From positions 62,001 through 126,000 of the forward strand of contig JACJZH010000007.1 in NCBI GenBank assembly GCA_020635695.1: a stretch of DNA of 64,000 nt. Direction: 5' to 3'. A model generated the notes under the pieces. That model did not search any database and was not told the origin of the DNA. It worked only from the letters and a program-made list of their open reading frames with translations. Of the stretch, positions 32,434 to 41,942 are shown piece after piece (position 1 is the first letter of the stretch; each line of letters opens with the position of its first letter). This DNA is from Flavobacteriales bacterium. GTDB taxonomy: Bacteria > Bacteroidota > Bacteroidia > Flavobacteriales_F > PHOS-HE28. The translations under genes were made by a program, and so were the position numbers.

Positions 32434-32682
32434 ATGCCTCACTGGGTCTATGCGCTGTATTCACCTGCACACGACAAGTTGTACGTGGGTGAGACCAGCG
32501 ACCTTGAAGATCGTTTCCGGAGCCACAATGAACTGGCCACGAAAGGTTGGACCGTGCGTTATCGTCCTTGGGTGCTGCTCCATTCCGAGCCTTGTGCCGA
32601 CCGAGTGGAGGCCCGGAGGCGCGAGAAGCAACTGAAGTCCGGTTCTGGACGGCGTTTCCTTCGTTCGCTGCTCGGTCGATAG
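32434..32682 (+). CDS. Free-standing GIY-YIG nuclease-domain protein
   Basis: A 82-residue protein consisting almost only of a GIY-YIG domain, the catalytic fold of UvrC, Slx1 and many homing endonucleases. The two halves of the motif are WVYALYS (residues 3-9) and LYVGETSD; the conserved Arg is in EDRFRSHN and the metal-binding Glu in DRVEARRREKQLKSG. Start ATG 32434 is 10 bp after the tRNA terminator. The stop codon is 1 bp before a partial duplicate of the tRNA. No DNA-binding extension is present. Similar small Bacteroidota proteins are often called GIY-YIG nuclease family or UPF0213-like, with unknown role. Placement between tRNA copies suggests a mobile or homing-like cassette. Confidence 0.9.
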   Translation: MPHWVYALYSPAHDKLYVGETSDLEDRFRSHNELATKGWTVRYRPWVLLHSEPCADRVEARRREKQLKSGSGRRFLRSLLGR

Positions 32683-32683
32683 C

Positions 32684-32742
32684 AGCTCGTCGGGCTCATA
32701 TCCGCCGTACGGCGGACGCAGGTTCGAGTCCTGCCCCCGCTA
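32684..32742 (+). pseudogene. Partial copy of the initiator tRNA with an inserted palindrome
   Basis: Bases 32684-32700 repeat 32342-32358 of the tRNA exactly (17 nt, from the D arm to the anticodon). The next 11 tRNA bases are replaced by the palindrome TCCGCCGTACGGCGGA plus C. From 32718 the copy is again identical to the tRNA 3' part (T arm and acceptor strand) and on through the terminator, 54 nt in all. The 5' acceptor strand and most of the D arm are missing and the anticodon stem cannot close, so it cannot be a working tRNA. Confidence 0.9.
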
Positions 32743-32745
32743 CAG

Positions 32746-32772
32746 AGAGCCCGGCACGTGCCGGGCTCTTTT
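32746..32772 (+). terminator. Terminator, second copy
   Basis: Exact duplicate of the hairpin at 32398-32423, with a slightly longer T tail (TTTT). It probably ends transcription of the GIY-YIG ORF. Confidence 0.85.
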
Positions 32773-32801
32773 CGTTGGATACCACCGTTCTTTGTGGGAA
32801 C

Positions 32802-33857
32802 ATGCAGCAAGGCGCGCTTCAACGGTACGTGAACCTTCTGCTCGCCGTGGTGCTCACCGTGGTGGTGCTTCACTATGGCCAACGGCTCCTCCTGGTCCTG
32901 ATCGTACCCTCCATCCTGGCGTTCCTGCTGCTGCCCTTCGTGCGCATCCTGGAAGGCAGGGGCGTGCCGCGGTGGCTGGCGTCGACCCTGGCCTCGTTCT
33001 CCGCCATCCTGGTCGTCGCCGGGGTGATCGGCTTTCTGGGCGCCCGCTTCATGTCGTTCCGGGATGAGCTTCCCCAGTTGCAGGAGAAGCTGGATGGGCG
33101 CATCGACAAGGCGCAGGAGTTCGTGGCGGATCACCTTTCCATCAGCACGGGCGAACAGGTCGTGTGGATCGAGGACCAGGTCCGGAACCTCGGCGAAGCG
33201 GGCGGCAAGCTGGCCGTGGACCTGTTCTCCTGGACGGGCGCATTCCTGAGCGACGTGGTGCTGATCGGCATCATCCTGATCCTGATGCTGATGTACCGGG
33301 ACCGCTTCCGTCAGTTCCTGGACGCCATATCCGAGGGAAAGGAGGTCTCCGCCCTCGAGATCGTGGACCGCATCGCCGAGCTCACCCGGCACTACCTGCG
33401 CGGCGTCGGGTTGGTGATCCTGATCCTCGCCGTGCTCAACAGCGTCGGGTTCCTGATCATCGGGCTCAAGCACGCCGTCCTGCTGGGCATCACCGCCGCG
33501 CTGCTCACGATCATCCCCTACATCGGCACGCTGATCGGAGGCGTGCTGCCTCTTGCGGTCGCCTTCCTCACCAAGGATTCACTGGCCTATCCGCTGGCCG
33601 TGCTGGGTGTCGTAGGACTGGCCCAGTTCCTGGAGGGCAACTTCATCACGCCCAAGGTGGTGGGCAGCAGCGTGAGCCTGAATCCCCTGGCCAGCATCGT
33701 CGCGCTCGTGGCCGGAGGCATGGTCTGGGGGATCGCGGGCATGGTCCTGGCCATTCCGCTCACGGGCATGTTCAAGGTGGTCTGCGATGCCGTTCCCCAG
33801 CTGAACCCTTACGGTTACCTGCTCGGGGAGAAGACCGATCGGAAATGGAGGTCATGA
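32802..33857 (+). CDS. AI-2E family transporter (PerM-like permease)
   Basis: A 351-residue inner-membrane protein of the AI-2 exporter family (also called PerM/YdiK). The N-terminal pair of helices (LLLAVVLTVVVLHYG, LLLVLIVPSILAFLLLPFV) is followed by a soluble segment of about 100 residues and five or six further helices. The family signature is in IIPYIGTLIGGVLPLAVAF, then QFLEGNFITPKVVG. Such proteins export signalling molecules, sodium or other small solutes; the substrate cannot be inferred here. ATG 32802 was chosen because longer starts run back into the tRNA fragment. era begins 49 bp downstream. Confidence 0.88.
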   Translation: MQQGALQRYVNLLLAVVLTVVVLHYGQRLLLVLIVPSILAFLLLPFVRILEGRGVPRWLASTLASFSAILVVAGVIGFLGARFMSFRDELPQLQEKLDGRIDKAQEFVADHLSISTGEQVVWIEDQVRNLGEAGGKLAVDLFSWTGAFLSDVVLIGIILILMLMYRDRFRQFLDAISEGKEVSALEIVDRIAELTRHYLRGVGLVILILAVLNSVGFLIIGLKHAVLLGITAALLTIIPYIGTLIGGVLPLAVAFLTKDSLAYPLAVLGVVGLAQFLEGNFITPKVVGSSVSLNPLASIVALVAGGMVWGIAGMVLAIPLTGMFKVVCDAVPQLNPYGYLLGEKTDRKWRS

Positions 33858-33906
33858 ACGCTCCTTCACGCCCCGGCATGGCCCGGCTTTCGCAACTTTG
33901 ACGCCC

Positions 33907-34782
33907 ATGGGCCATCGAGCCGGATACGTGAACATCATCGGGGCGCCCAATGTGGGCAAGAGCACCCTGTTGAACGCGCTCCTGGGAGAACGGCTCGTGA
34001 TCGCCACGCCCAAGGCACAGACCACCCGTCACCGGATCCTGGGCATCCTGAACGGCGACGATCACCAGCTCGTGCTCAGCGACACGCCCGGCATCCTCGA
34101 ACCCCAGTACCCCCTGCAGGCCAGCATGATGAAGGCCGTGGACGAGGCCCTCAAGGACGCTGACGTGTTGCTGGTGATGGTGGAGCACGGGCAGCTGCCC
34201 GACCGTGCCGAGGGTGTGCTGCAGCGCGCACGCCGCTTCAAGGGCCCCATGCTGGTGCTGGTGAACAAGATCGACCTCGGCGACCAGGAGGGCGTGGCTG
34301 CCATGCTCGGCGCCTGGCACGAGGCCCTGCCGGAAGCGGAGGTGCTGCCGGTCTCCGCGCTGCACGGGTTCCATGTGCCCGAGCTGCGGGAGAAGCTGGT
34401 GGACCTGCTCCCGGAGCATCCGCCCTACTTCCCGAAGGACGAGCTCAGCGACCGCAATACGCGCTTCTTCATCAGCGAGTTCATCCGCGAACAGGTGCTG
34501 GAGCACTACAAGCAGGAGGTGCCCTACAGCACCCAGGTGGTGGTGAACAGCTTCGTGGAGGAGCCGGACATCGTGAAGATCCAGGCGGACGTGATCGTGA
34601 TGCGCGAATCGCAGAAGGGCATCCTGATCGGCCGGCAGGGCACCGCGCTCCGCCGGCTGGGCACCGCCGCCCGCAAGGCCATCGAGCGCTTCCTGGGCAG
34701 CAAGGTGTTCCTGGACCTGCGGGTGAAGGTGGACCCCGACTGGAGGGAGGACGCACGCAAGCTGAAACGCTACGGATACTGA
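33907..34782 (+). CDS. era: GTPase Era
   Basis: A 291-residue GTPase that assists maturation of the 30S subunit and 16S rRNA. G1 is GAPNVGKST (about residue 12), G2 TTRHRILG, G3 DTPGI, G4 NKIDL and G5 VSALHG. The C-terminal KH domain carries IKIQADVIV-like strands and GILIGRQGTALRRLG. Start ATG 33907 lies 6 nt after CAACTTTG, a one-mismatch -7 element, similar to other genes here. der follows after 33 bp, a pairing conserved in Bacteroidota. Confidence 0.97.
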   Translation: MGHRAGYVNIIGAPNVGKSTLLNALLGERLVIATPKAQTTRHRILGILNGDDHQLVLSDTPGILEPQYPLQASMMKAVDEALKDADVLLVMVEHGQLPDRAEGVLQRARRFKGPMLVLVNKIDLGDQEGVAAMLGAWHEALPEAEVLPVSALHGFHVPELREKLVDLLPEHPPYFPKDELSDRNTRFFISEFIREQVLEHYKQEVPYSTQVVVNSFVEEPDIVKIQADVIVMRESQKGILIGRQGTALRRLGTAARKAIERFLGSKVFLDLRVKVDPDWREDARKLKRYGY

Positions 34783-34815
34783 GCAATAGCTTTCGCCGGG
34801 CACCGGCGCATTGAA

Positions 34816-36119
34816 ATGGGGAACATCGTCGCCATCGTGGGTCGTCCGAACGTCGGGAAGAGCACCCTCTTCAACCGGCTGATCGAGAAACGCGAGGCCA
34901 TCGTGGACCCCACGGCGGGCACCACGCGCGACCGGCACTACGGCAAGGCCGAGTGGACCGGCACCGTCTTCAGCGTGATCGATACCGGCGGCTACGTGTC
35001 GGGCAGCGACGACGTGTTCGAGGACCGGATCCGCGAGCAGGTGCGCCTGGCCATCGACGAGGCGGACACGATCCTCTTCCTGGTGGACGTCCACGGCGGC
35101 GTCACCGTGCTGGACGAGGCCATCGCCGAGATGCTGCGCCGCGTGGAGAAGCCCGTGCACCTGGTGGCCAACAAGGTGGACACCGGCGACCGGCAGTTCG
35201 ATGCGGCGGAGTTCTACACGCTCGGCCTGGGCGAGGTACACTGCATCAGCGCGCAGAGCGGGGCCGGCACCGGCGACCTGCTGGACGTGGTGGTGGCCGG
35301 CTTCACCAAGCCCACCGAGGAGGACGAGCCCGACCTGCCGCGCATCGCCATCGTGGGCAAACCCAACGTGGGCAAGAGCTCCCTGCTGAACGCCCTCCTG
35401 GGGCGTGAGCAGCAGATCGTGACGCCGATCGCCGGCACCACGCGCGATCCGGTGAACACGCGGTACAACGCCTTCGGCTTCGACATGCTGCTGCTGGACA
35501 CGGCCGGCATCCGCCGCAAGAGCCGTGTGGAGGAGGACATCGAGTTCTACTCCGTGATGCGCTCCATCCGCGCGATCGAGGACAGCGACGTGTGCATCCT
35601 GATGATCGATGCGCAGGACGGCGTGCAGCACCAGGACCTGCAGATCTTCTCCATCATCGAGCGCAACGGCAAGGGCGTGGTGGTGCTGGTGAACAAGTGG
35701 GACCTGATGGAAAAGGACACCCACACCGCCAAGGCCTACGAGGAGGACGTGAAGCAACGTCTGGCCCCCTTCACGGACGTGCCCGTGATCTTCACCTCGG
35801 TCACCGATCGAAAGCGCATCCACAAGGCCATGGAGATGGCGCTCCAGGTGTTCCAGGACCGCTCCGCCGCGTGCCCACGCACAAGCTGAACGAGGTGATG
35901 CTGCCCGAGATCGAGCGGCACCAGCCACCGATGTACAAGGGCAAGACCGTGCGCATCAAGTACGTGACCCAGCTGCCCACCGCGGTGCCGTCCTTCGCGT
36001 TCTACTGCAACCTGCCACAGTACGTGAAGGCGCCCTACAAGCGCTTTCTCGAGAACAAGATCAGGGAGCACTTCCGTTATCTTGGTGTACCCGTGAGGAT
36101 CTTCCTCCGGAAGAAGTAG
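34816..36119 (+). CDS. der: GTPase Der (EngA), one frameshift near the end
   Basis: An essential double GTPase for 50S subunit assembly. The first G domain has GRPNVGKST, DTGGYVSG and NKVDTGD; the second has GKPNVGKSS, DTAGIRRKSRVEEDIE and NKWDLMEKD. The C-terminal KH-like domain (PTHKLNEVML ... KYVTQLPTAVPSFAFYCN ... YLGVPVRIFLRKK) is restored by adding one base near 35866. Corrected length is 434 residues, the usual size. It ends four bases before the DUF3857-like gene. Confidence 0.96.
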
Positions 36120-36123
36120 TTCG

Positions 36124-38331
36124 ATGAGGTCCCGCTGCATGGCGATCGCCCTGGCGGCCTCGCTGTGCGGCACGGCGTGGGCCCAGGACCTTTCCGTGCT
36201 CGAGAAGGCCTACGACTGGCCGGTGGGGACGGTCTGGGACGCTGCCTGGTCCACCGGCGACACCAATGTCACCGAGGTGCTTTCCGACGAGCTCTCGATC
36301 CGTGTGCGGAACGAGAAGCCCGAGTACATCGCCCTGTTCTTCGAGCGGCACCGCATCATCCGCTTCGCGGACACGGCGGGGATCGTCGCCCACGCGCGCA
36401 TCACGCTGCCGGAAAGCCTGGACCCCATGGCCGACCGGAGCTTCCAGCCGCTGGACGAGGAACTGGTCTGCCCCTGGTGGTTCAACGTGCGGCTGGACCA
36501 CTTCGCCGCCCGGAAGCTGAGACCCGACGGCACCTGGAGCGAGGTGGGCGTCCTGGCCCGCGTGCACGAGAAGCAGGTGCAGGTGTACCGTTCCCTGGAG
36601 CCGGCCTGGTGCTACGAGCTGGACCTGGACCAGGTGGCGCCCGGCGATGTGGTGGAGGTGCGCTGGAAGTACATGGTGCCCTACGACCTGAACCGGGCCT
36701 ACACGCGTGGCTGGCGCAGCGACTTCTGGATGGGCAACTGGTCGCGCCTCACCAACTGGCGCATCTTCTTCCACGATGAACTGCCCGTGCGACGGCAGCG
36801 CGTGGAGCTGGAATACCGCAGGCGGCAGGGCATCGTCCTGTCCGGTGAACGACCCACCGGGCGCCGCGAGGATGGACAGGACCTGTTGGCCGTGTGGGAG
36901 CATGCCGGCCTGGCGGGGTGCATGGACGAGGTGAACGGCCGCCCGGCGGACCACCTGCCGCATATCGTGGTGCGCTTCGCGCCGGAGGACCTCCGCTACT
37001 GGAACCGCGACCGGCTGAGCGGGGTGATCTCGCCCTTCCCCTACTGGATGTACGTGCTGCGCCAGCGGGAGATCCGCTCCTTCTGGCTGATGCGCGTGGC
37101 CCGCAAGACCGTGCCCATCCCGGACAAGCAGACGCAGCTGATGAAGGAGTTCATCGCGCTCCACACCGCGGACATGGGGAATGCGCCGGCGCCGCGGAAG
37201 GCCGAGCGGCTCCACGAGGTGATCGCGCGGGATTTCGAGGCCAGCACCGACCGGCTCTGGTTCCTGGACGAGGACCGCAGCCTGCAGAAGCTGGGCGAGC
37301 AGGCCGAGGAGGGCGTACTGCGCGAGATCAGCCGCTTCGACCTGTATGCCAAGATGCTCTACCTCTTGCGCGTGCCCTTCAAGACGGCCTATGTGATGGA
37401 CGCCCGGGTGGGTGGCATGACCGACCAATGGCTGTCGCCGATGTGGAACAGCGAGTTCCTCTTCGGCATCAACGGGGGCGGGCGCTTCCAGTGGCTGCAC
37501 CCCAAGCGCATGCAGCTGGGCTGGATGGCCGACGAGCTCCCGTTCTACTGGGCCGGCACGCCCGCCTTGCTCATGGGGTTGGACGACCTGAACAGCGATG
37601 CCGTGCCCGTGCCCCGGTTCGTGGACCTGCCTGCGACCCGCCTGGAGGATAACGTGCGCAGTGCCAGCTGTCACATCGTGGCCGACCTGGAGGCCGGAAC
37701 CGCCACGGCCGAGCTCACGCTCATGCTCACCGGGCAGTTCAGCACGCTGGGGCGCGGGGTGTTCCTGGAGCAGGGGGCGGACAGCAGCGTGCTCGCCGCC
37801 TATGCCCACCATCCGGCGGATGCCCCAACGGCCAGGTTGCTGGACCAGGAAGTGGCCCCACTGCGCACCGATCCACCGTTCAGGCAGGTGGTGCGCCTGT
37901 CGCTCGATCTGGGCGATGGCCTCAGGCGAACGGAGGATGGGGGATGGGAACTGGACCTCAGCGGCCTCCTCATGCATGCCGTGCCCGATGGCTTCCAGGC
38001 CGAAGGACGGGACCTTCCCTTCCACTGGGACTTCCCACAGGACGACCACCTGGAAGTGGTGCTGGAGGCCGACCGGCCGGTGGAAGTGGAATTGGGCGAT
38101 GGTCCTCCGGCAACGGTGTCGACCTCCGGCAGCCGGCATGCCATCACCGTGGATCGGCCCTCTGAACGCGTCTGCACGGTGACCTCCGAACTGCTCGTGG
38201 CGAACTCCTACGTTCCTGTCTCCGAAGCGGCCGGGCTGGAGGCTGTGCTCGATGGGGCTTCGCGCATGGCCCAATTGCGGTTGGTGATCCGTGAAGCGCT
38301 GGAAGCCCCGGTGGAGGTGCAGGAGGAGTGA
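36124..38331 (+). CDS. Secreted DUF3857-like / transglutaminase-like protein
   Basis: A 735-residue protein with a signal peptide (AIALAASLCGTAWAQ). The first 220 residues resemble the beta-rich DUF3857 domain (RIIRFADTAGIVAHARITLP, WKYMVPYDLNRAY). A middle helical part contains FDLYAKMLYLLRVPFKTAYVMDARVGG, in the place of a transglutaminase-like domain, but the Cys-His-Asp triad is not obvious. The last 200 residues look like a further beta domain. Many Bacteroidota encode such proteins in the periplasm; no reaction is established. It starts just after der and overlaps the next possible start by GTGA. Confidence 0.6.
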   Translation: MRSRCMAIALAASLCGTAWAQDLSVLEKAYDWPVGTVWDAAWSTGDTNVTEVLSDELSIRVRNEKPEYIALFFERHRIIRFADTAGIVAHARITLPESLDPMADRSFQPLDEELVCPWWFNVRLDHFAARKLRPDGTWSEVGVLARVHEKQVQVYRSLEPAWCYELDLDQVAPGDVVEVRWKYMVPYDLNRAYTRGWRSDFWMGNWSRLTNWRIFFHDELPVRRQRVELEYRRRQGIVLSGERPTGRREDGQDLLAVWEHAGLAGCMDEVNGRPADHLPHIVVRFAPEDLRYWNRDRLSGVISPFPYWMYVLRQREIRSFWLMRVARKTVPIPDKQTQLMKEFIALHTADMGNAPAPRKAERLHEVIARDFEASTDRLWFLDEDRSLQKLGEQAEEGVLREISRFDLYAKMLYLLRVPFKTAYVMDARVGGMTDQWLSPMWNSEFLFGINGGGRFQWLHPKRMQLGWMADELPFYWAGTPALLMGLDDLNSDAVPVPRFVDLPATRLEDNVRSASCHIVADLEAGTATAELTLMLTGQFSTLGRGVFLEQGADSSVLAAYAHHPADAPTARLLDQEVAPLRTDPPFRQVVRLSLDLGDGLRRTEDGGWELDLSGLLMHAVPDGFQAEGRDLPFHWDFPQDDHLEVVLEADRPVEVELGDGPPATVSTSGSRHAITVDRPSERVCTVTSELLVANSYVPVSEAAGLEAVLDGASRMAQLRLVIREALEAPVEVQEE

Positions 38332-38351
38332 TCCACCTCGGAACGGGGTCC

Positions 38352-38359
38352 TACCTTTG
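38352..38359 (+). promoter_or_regulatory. -7 promoter element TACCTTTG
   Basis: Exact TAnnTTTG match located 5 nt before an ATG at 38365. That ATG is followed by a stop after five codons unless one base is added, which would join it to the hypothetical gene at 38400. Confidence 0.55.
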
Positions 38360-38364
38360 GTCGG

Positions 38365-38891
38365 ATGCGCGGCGCGCGCTGATCCCCTTGTTCTCCTTGA
38401 TGCTGCTGGCCGGTCTGGCATGGCCTTTCGTGGCGGGCATCGGTCTGCAGGTGGAGCGGATCTCCATCCGGCATGCCGTCAAGCAGCGCATCAAGGCCGG
38501 CGTGCCGGAAGGGGAACGGGTGGTCTTCCGCTTCACGGACCAGGATGTCGATGCCCTCGATTGGGAAGAGGAGGGCCGTGAATTCCGGCGGAACGGCCGG
38601 ATGTACGACGTGGTGGAACGACGCCAGCTGGCGGACGGCACCATTGAGCTGTCCTGCATCGATGACGATCAGGAGACCCGGCTTTTCGCGCGCCTGGAAG
38701 GCCTCACCGACCTGGCCCTGGGTGAACGCATGGCGAGCCGTCCCATGGTACTCCTGGCCTGTTCGCCTCCGCTGAAGGCCTTGGACCTGGGTGAGCCCTT
38801 CCGACTAGTGGATGTGCTCCGGGTCGATCTGCGGGATGCGGACTGCCTTGCCGGGCATGGTCGCCTGCCCGATCCGCCTCCCTGGGGCTGA
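38365..38891 (+). CDS. Hypothetical protein with N-terminal membrane anchor; start uncertain
   Basis: About 175 residues. The clear coding part reads FSLMLLAGLAWPFVAGIGLQV (one membrane helix or signal), then a soluble part with GVPEGERVVFRFTDQDVDALDWEEEGREF and ELSCIDDDQETRLFARLE. Three starts are possible: GTG at 38328 overlapping the previous stop, ATG at 38365 with one base added near 38370, or ATG at 38400. I prefer 38365 because a perfect -7 element lies 5 nt upstream and the corrected N-terminus begins with several Arg before the helix. Similar small proteins are found upstream of TonB-dependent receptors in Bacteroidota; function unknown. Confidence 0.6.
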
Positions 38892-38999
38892 TCCCGTTCC
38901 AGCCTTTTCCGCTTGTGCGGGGCCGGATCGGCGCCTGCCTGGACGCGCATGGATGCGCTCCAGCAGGTCCTCGCCCCGTGCTCATTCCAACCAACGAAC

Positions 39000-41413
39000 A
39001 TGGTCCAACGAACGATCATGCTCCTCCTCCTGCTGTGCGCTGCTTTGGGACTTCATGCCCAGACGGTGGTGGTGGTGGACGAGGAGACCGGCGCCCCGCT
39101 CGAGGGCGTCACCATCGGCCGTCCGGGCAGCACCGCCACGGTGTACACCGATGCCCGGGGCCGCGCGGAGCTGCCGATATACTCCGGTGTGGACAGCCTC
39201 CACTTCCAGCTGCTCGGCTACGAAACGGGTGTCTTCAGCCCCTCCATGCTGGCCGATCGGCTGTACCGGGTACCGCTGCGGATGCGGGCCATCAGCCTCG
39301 GCGAGTACGTCGTGAGCGCCAACCGCTGGGAACAGGAACGCGAACGCGTGCCCGACCAGATCACCGTGATGCGGCCGCGCGACGTGGCCTTCCAGAATCC
39401 GGGCACAGCGGCCGACCTGCTGCAGCAGAGCGGCGAGGTCTTCATGCAGAAGAGCCAGCTCGGGGGCGGCAGTCCCATGCTGCGTGGCTTCGCGGCCAAC
39501 CGGGTGCTGATCGTGGTGGACGGCGTGCGCATGAACAACGCCATCTATCGGGCCGGCAACCTGCAGAACGTGATCGGGGTGGATGCCAACGCCCTGGAGC
39601 GCGCCGAGGTGGTGCACGGCCCGGGCGCCATGACCTACGGCAGCGACGCCATCGGGGGCGTGATGGACTTCCACCTGCTTGGCCCGCGCTTCTCACGCGA
39701 CAGCAGCCTTTTGGCCGGTGGCAGTGCCATGCTCCGCTACGCTTCCGCCGCCAACGAGATCGGCACACACCTGGACTTCAACCTGGGCGGAAGCAAGCTG
39801 GCCTTCCTCGGCAGCGCCTCCTTCACCCGTTTCGATGACCTGCGCATGGGGAGCAACGGGCCGGACGACTACCTGCGGCCGTGGTACGTGGAGACCATCA
39901 ACGGCGTGGACAGCCAGGTGGTGAACACCGATCCCGAACTGCAGGTGGGCAGCGGCTACGACAACATGCAGTTCATGGGCAAGCTGGCCTGGCGGCCCAC
40001 CGACCGGCTGCAGGTGGGCGCCAACGTCTACTACAGCACCACCAGCGACGTGCCCCGCTACGACCGCCTGATCGAACTGCGCAACGGTGCGCCGCGCTCG
40101 GCGGAGTGGTACTACGGGCCGCAGGAATGGCTCATGACCAGCCTGCAGCTTCACCATGAAGCGGAACGCGGGCCGTGGTCCACGATGCGGTTCTCGCTGG
40201 CCTTCCAGGACTACACCGAAAGCCGGAACGACCGCGGGTTCGGGAGCAGCCGCCTGCGCACCCAGACCGAGCACGTCACCGGCATCTGGGCGAACCTGGA
40301 CCTGGAAAAGGACCTGGGCGCGCGACCCAGCTGCTGTACGGGGCCGAGGTCGTGTCCAATGACGTGGGGTCCGAAGGTGTTCGGGTGGACCAGGAGAGCG
40401 GTGCGGTGGAGGTCATCAACCCGCGCTATCCGGACGGTTCCACCTGGAGCACCATGTCCGTTTACGCCGGCGTGATGCACGACCTGAACGAGCGCACCAC
40501 GCTCTCGGCCGGTGCCCGCTTCAACCGGTCGGCGCTGGAAGCGGCCTTCGACACCACGCTGTTCCCGTACCCGGCCACCAGCACCAGCTTGGACAACAGC
40601 GCCCTCACGGGGAACCTGGGGTCACCTGGCGTCCCGGGGAAGGCTGGAAGCTCGGTCTGGACCTGAGCACCGGGTTCCGAGCGCCGAACATCGACGACAT
40701 CGGCAAGGTGTTCGACAGCGAGCCCGGTGCGGTGATCGTGCCGAACCCCGACCTGGCCCCCGAGTACGCCTACACCGTGGAAGGCAGCATCGAGAAGGTG
40801 TTCCACGACCGGCTCCGGCTTGCGCGGCAACGCCTACTACACGCTGCTGGACAACGCCATGGTGCGGCGCCCCTTCACGGTGAACGGGCAGGACAGCATC
40901 CCGTACGATGGCGAGCTGAGCCGGGTGGACGCCATCCAGAACGCGGCACAGGCCACCGTGGTGGGCTTCGTGCTGGCCCTGGACGCCGACCTGGGGTCCG
41001 GCTTCGGCGCCACCGCCCGCTACAACTGGCAGGACGGCGTGGAGCAGGACGACGACAACCTGGGTGATGTGCCCCTGCGTCATGCCCCGCCACCCTTCGG
41101 ACAGGTGGGGCTGACCTGGCAGCGCAAGGCCCTTCGGCTGGAGTTGCTCACCCGGTTCAGTAGCGGCTTCGCCTTCGAGGACCTGGCGCCCAGCGAACAG
41201 GGCAAGACCCCGATCTACGCCTTGGACGATGACGGGAACCCCTACGCGCCCTCGTGGTACACGCTGGACCTGCGCGGCAGCTACCGCATCGGCCGGCACC
41301 TGCAACTGTCCGGTGGCGTGGAGAACATCACGGACCAACGGTACAGGCCCTACTCCTCGGGGATCACGGCACCGGGCCGCAACTTCATCCTGGCGCTGCG
41401 GGCGCGGTTCTGA
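39000..41413 (+). CDS. TonB-dependent outer-membrane receptor (three frameshifts)
   Basis: An outer-membrane receptor of about 804 residues. Signal peptide (IMLLLLLCAALGLHAQ), then a carboxypeptidase-regulatory-like domain (EETGAPLEGVTIGRPGS), a plug domain (NPGTAADLLQQSGEVFMQKS, GGSPMLRGFAANRVLIVVDGVRMNN, VEVVHGPGAMTYGSDAIGGV-like segment) and a 22-strand barrel ending NFILALRARF with a terminal Phe. Frame breaks occur near 40323 (missing C), 40620 (frame change at LGVTWRPG) and 40822 (extra T). The substrate is not evident; the small protein upstream may be related. A hairpin terminator follows. Confidence 0.93.
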
Positions 41414-41430
41414 GACGGGAACGAACAGGG

Positions 41431-41458
41431 CGGCGGGCCGGAGCGATCCGGTCCGCCG
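41431..41458. terminator. Bidirectional hairpin between receptor and DUF1801 gene
   Basis: CGGCGGGCCGGA at 41431-41442 pairs with TCCGGTCCGCCG at 41447-41458 (one G-T pair) across GCGA. It lies between two convergent stop codons. Confidence 0.75.
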
Positions 41459-41466
41459 TTCGCGTT

Positions 41467-41921
41467 TCAGCGCTTCACCTCCCGTTCGTACAGGGCATCC
41501 AGTCCTGGGCGCTCATGCGCTCGCAGAGCTTGCCGATCAGTTCCAGCGGCACATGCTCCGGCTTCTTGAAGCGCATGCAGCTCTTGCCCATGTCCAGCTT
41601 CCGGTCGCTGTGCTTCGGGTACTCCGCCTGGAACCAGGCCATCAGGTCCGGGTCGGCGTAAAGGCCCATGTGGTACACGGCGATGAAGTTCTTCTGCGAG
41701 GCGATGCTCATGAACGGCAGCGGGAGCTTCGGGTCGCAGTGGTAGCCCGGCGGGTACACCGCATGCGGTACCACGTAGCCGATCATGCCGTAGCTCATGG
41801 CCTCGCTGAAGCCCTTGGGCAGGTGCTTCCGGATGGTGTTCCGAAGGGCCTCCATCACGGGGCGGCGATCCTCCGGCACTTGTGCGATGTAGGCCTCGGG
41901 GCTGTCGGCGGCGTACTTCAT
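41467..41921 (-). CDS. DUF1801 domain protein (frameshift at the last residues)
   Basis: A cytosolic protein of about 150 residues of the DUF1801 (YdhG-like) family. Features are SPEAYIAQVPEDRRPVMEALRNTIRKHLP, SYGMIGYVVPH, and FMSIASQKNFIAVYHMGLYADP with the conserved MGKSCMRFKKPEHVPLELIG. As sequenced it ends with a short shifted tail; one base added near 41505 gives the expected ALYEREVKR end at 41467. Function of the family is unknown. It is the last gene of the minus-strand run from 47.3 kb and ends at a shared hairpin. Confidence 0.85.
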
Positions 41922-41942
41922 GCCACCAAGGTAGCGGCGGGT

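Noticed and set aside
32684..32742. A second functional tRNA-Met
   Set aside because: The 5' acceptor strand is missing and the anticodon stem is replaced by a palindrome.
36061..38421. A 786-codon minus-strand open frame opposite the DUF3857-like gene, and similar long antisense frames at 28485-30389, 43126-44820 and 49859-52579
   Set aside because: All lie opposite genes with clear family motifs and are rich in Arg, Pro, Ala, His; no domains or signals.
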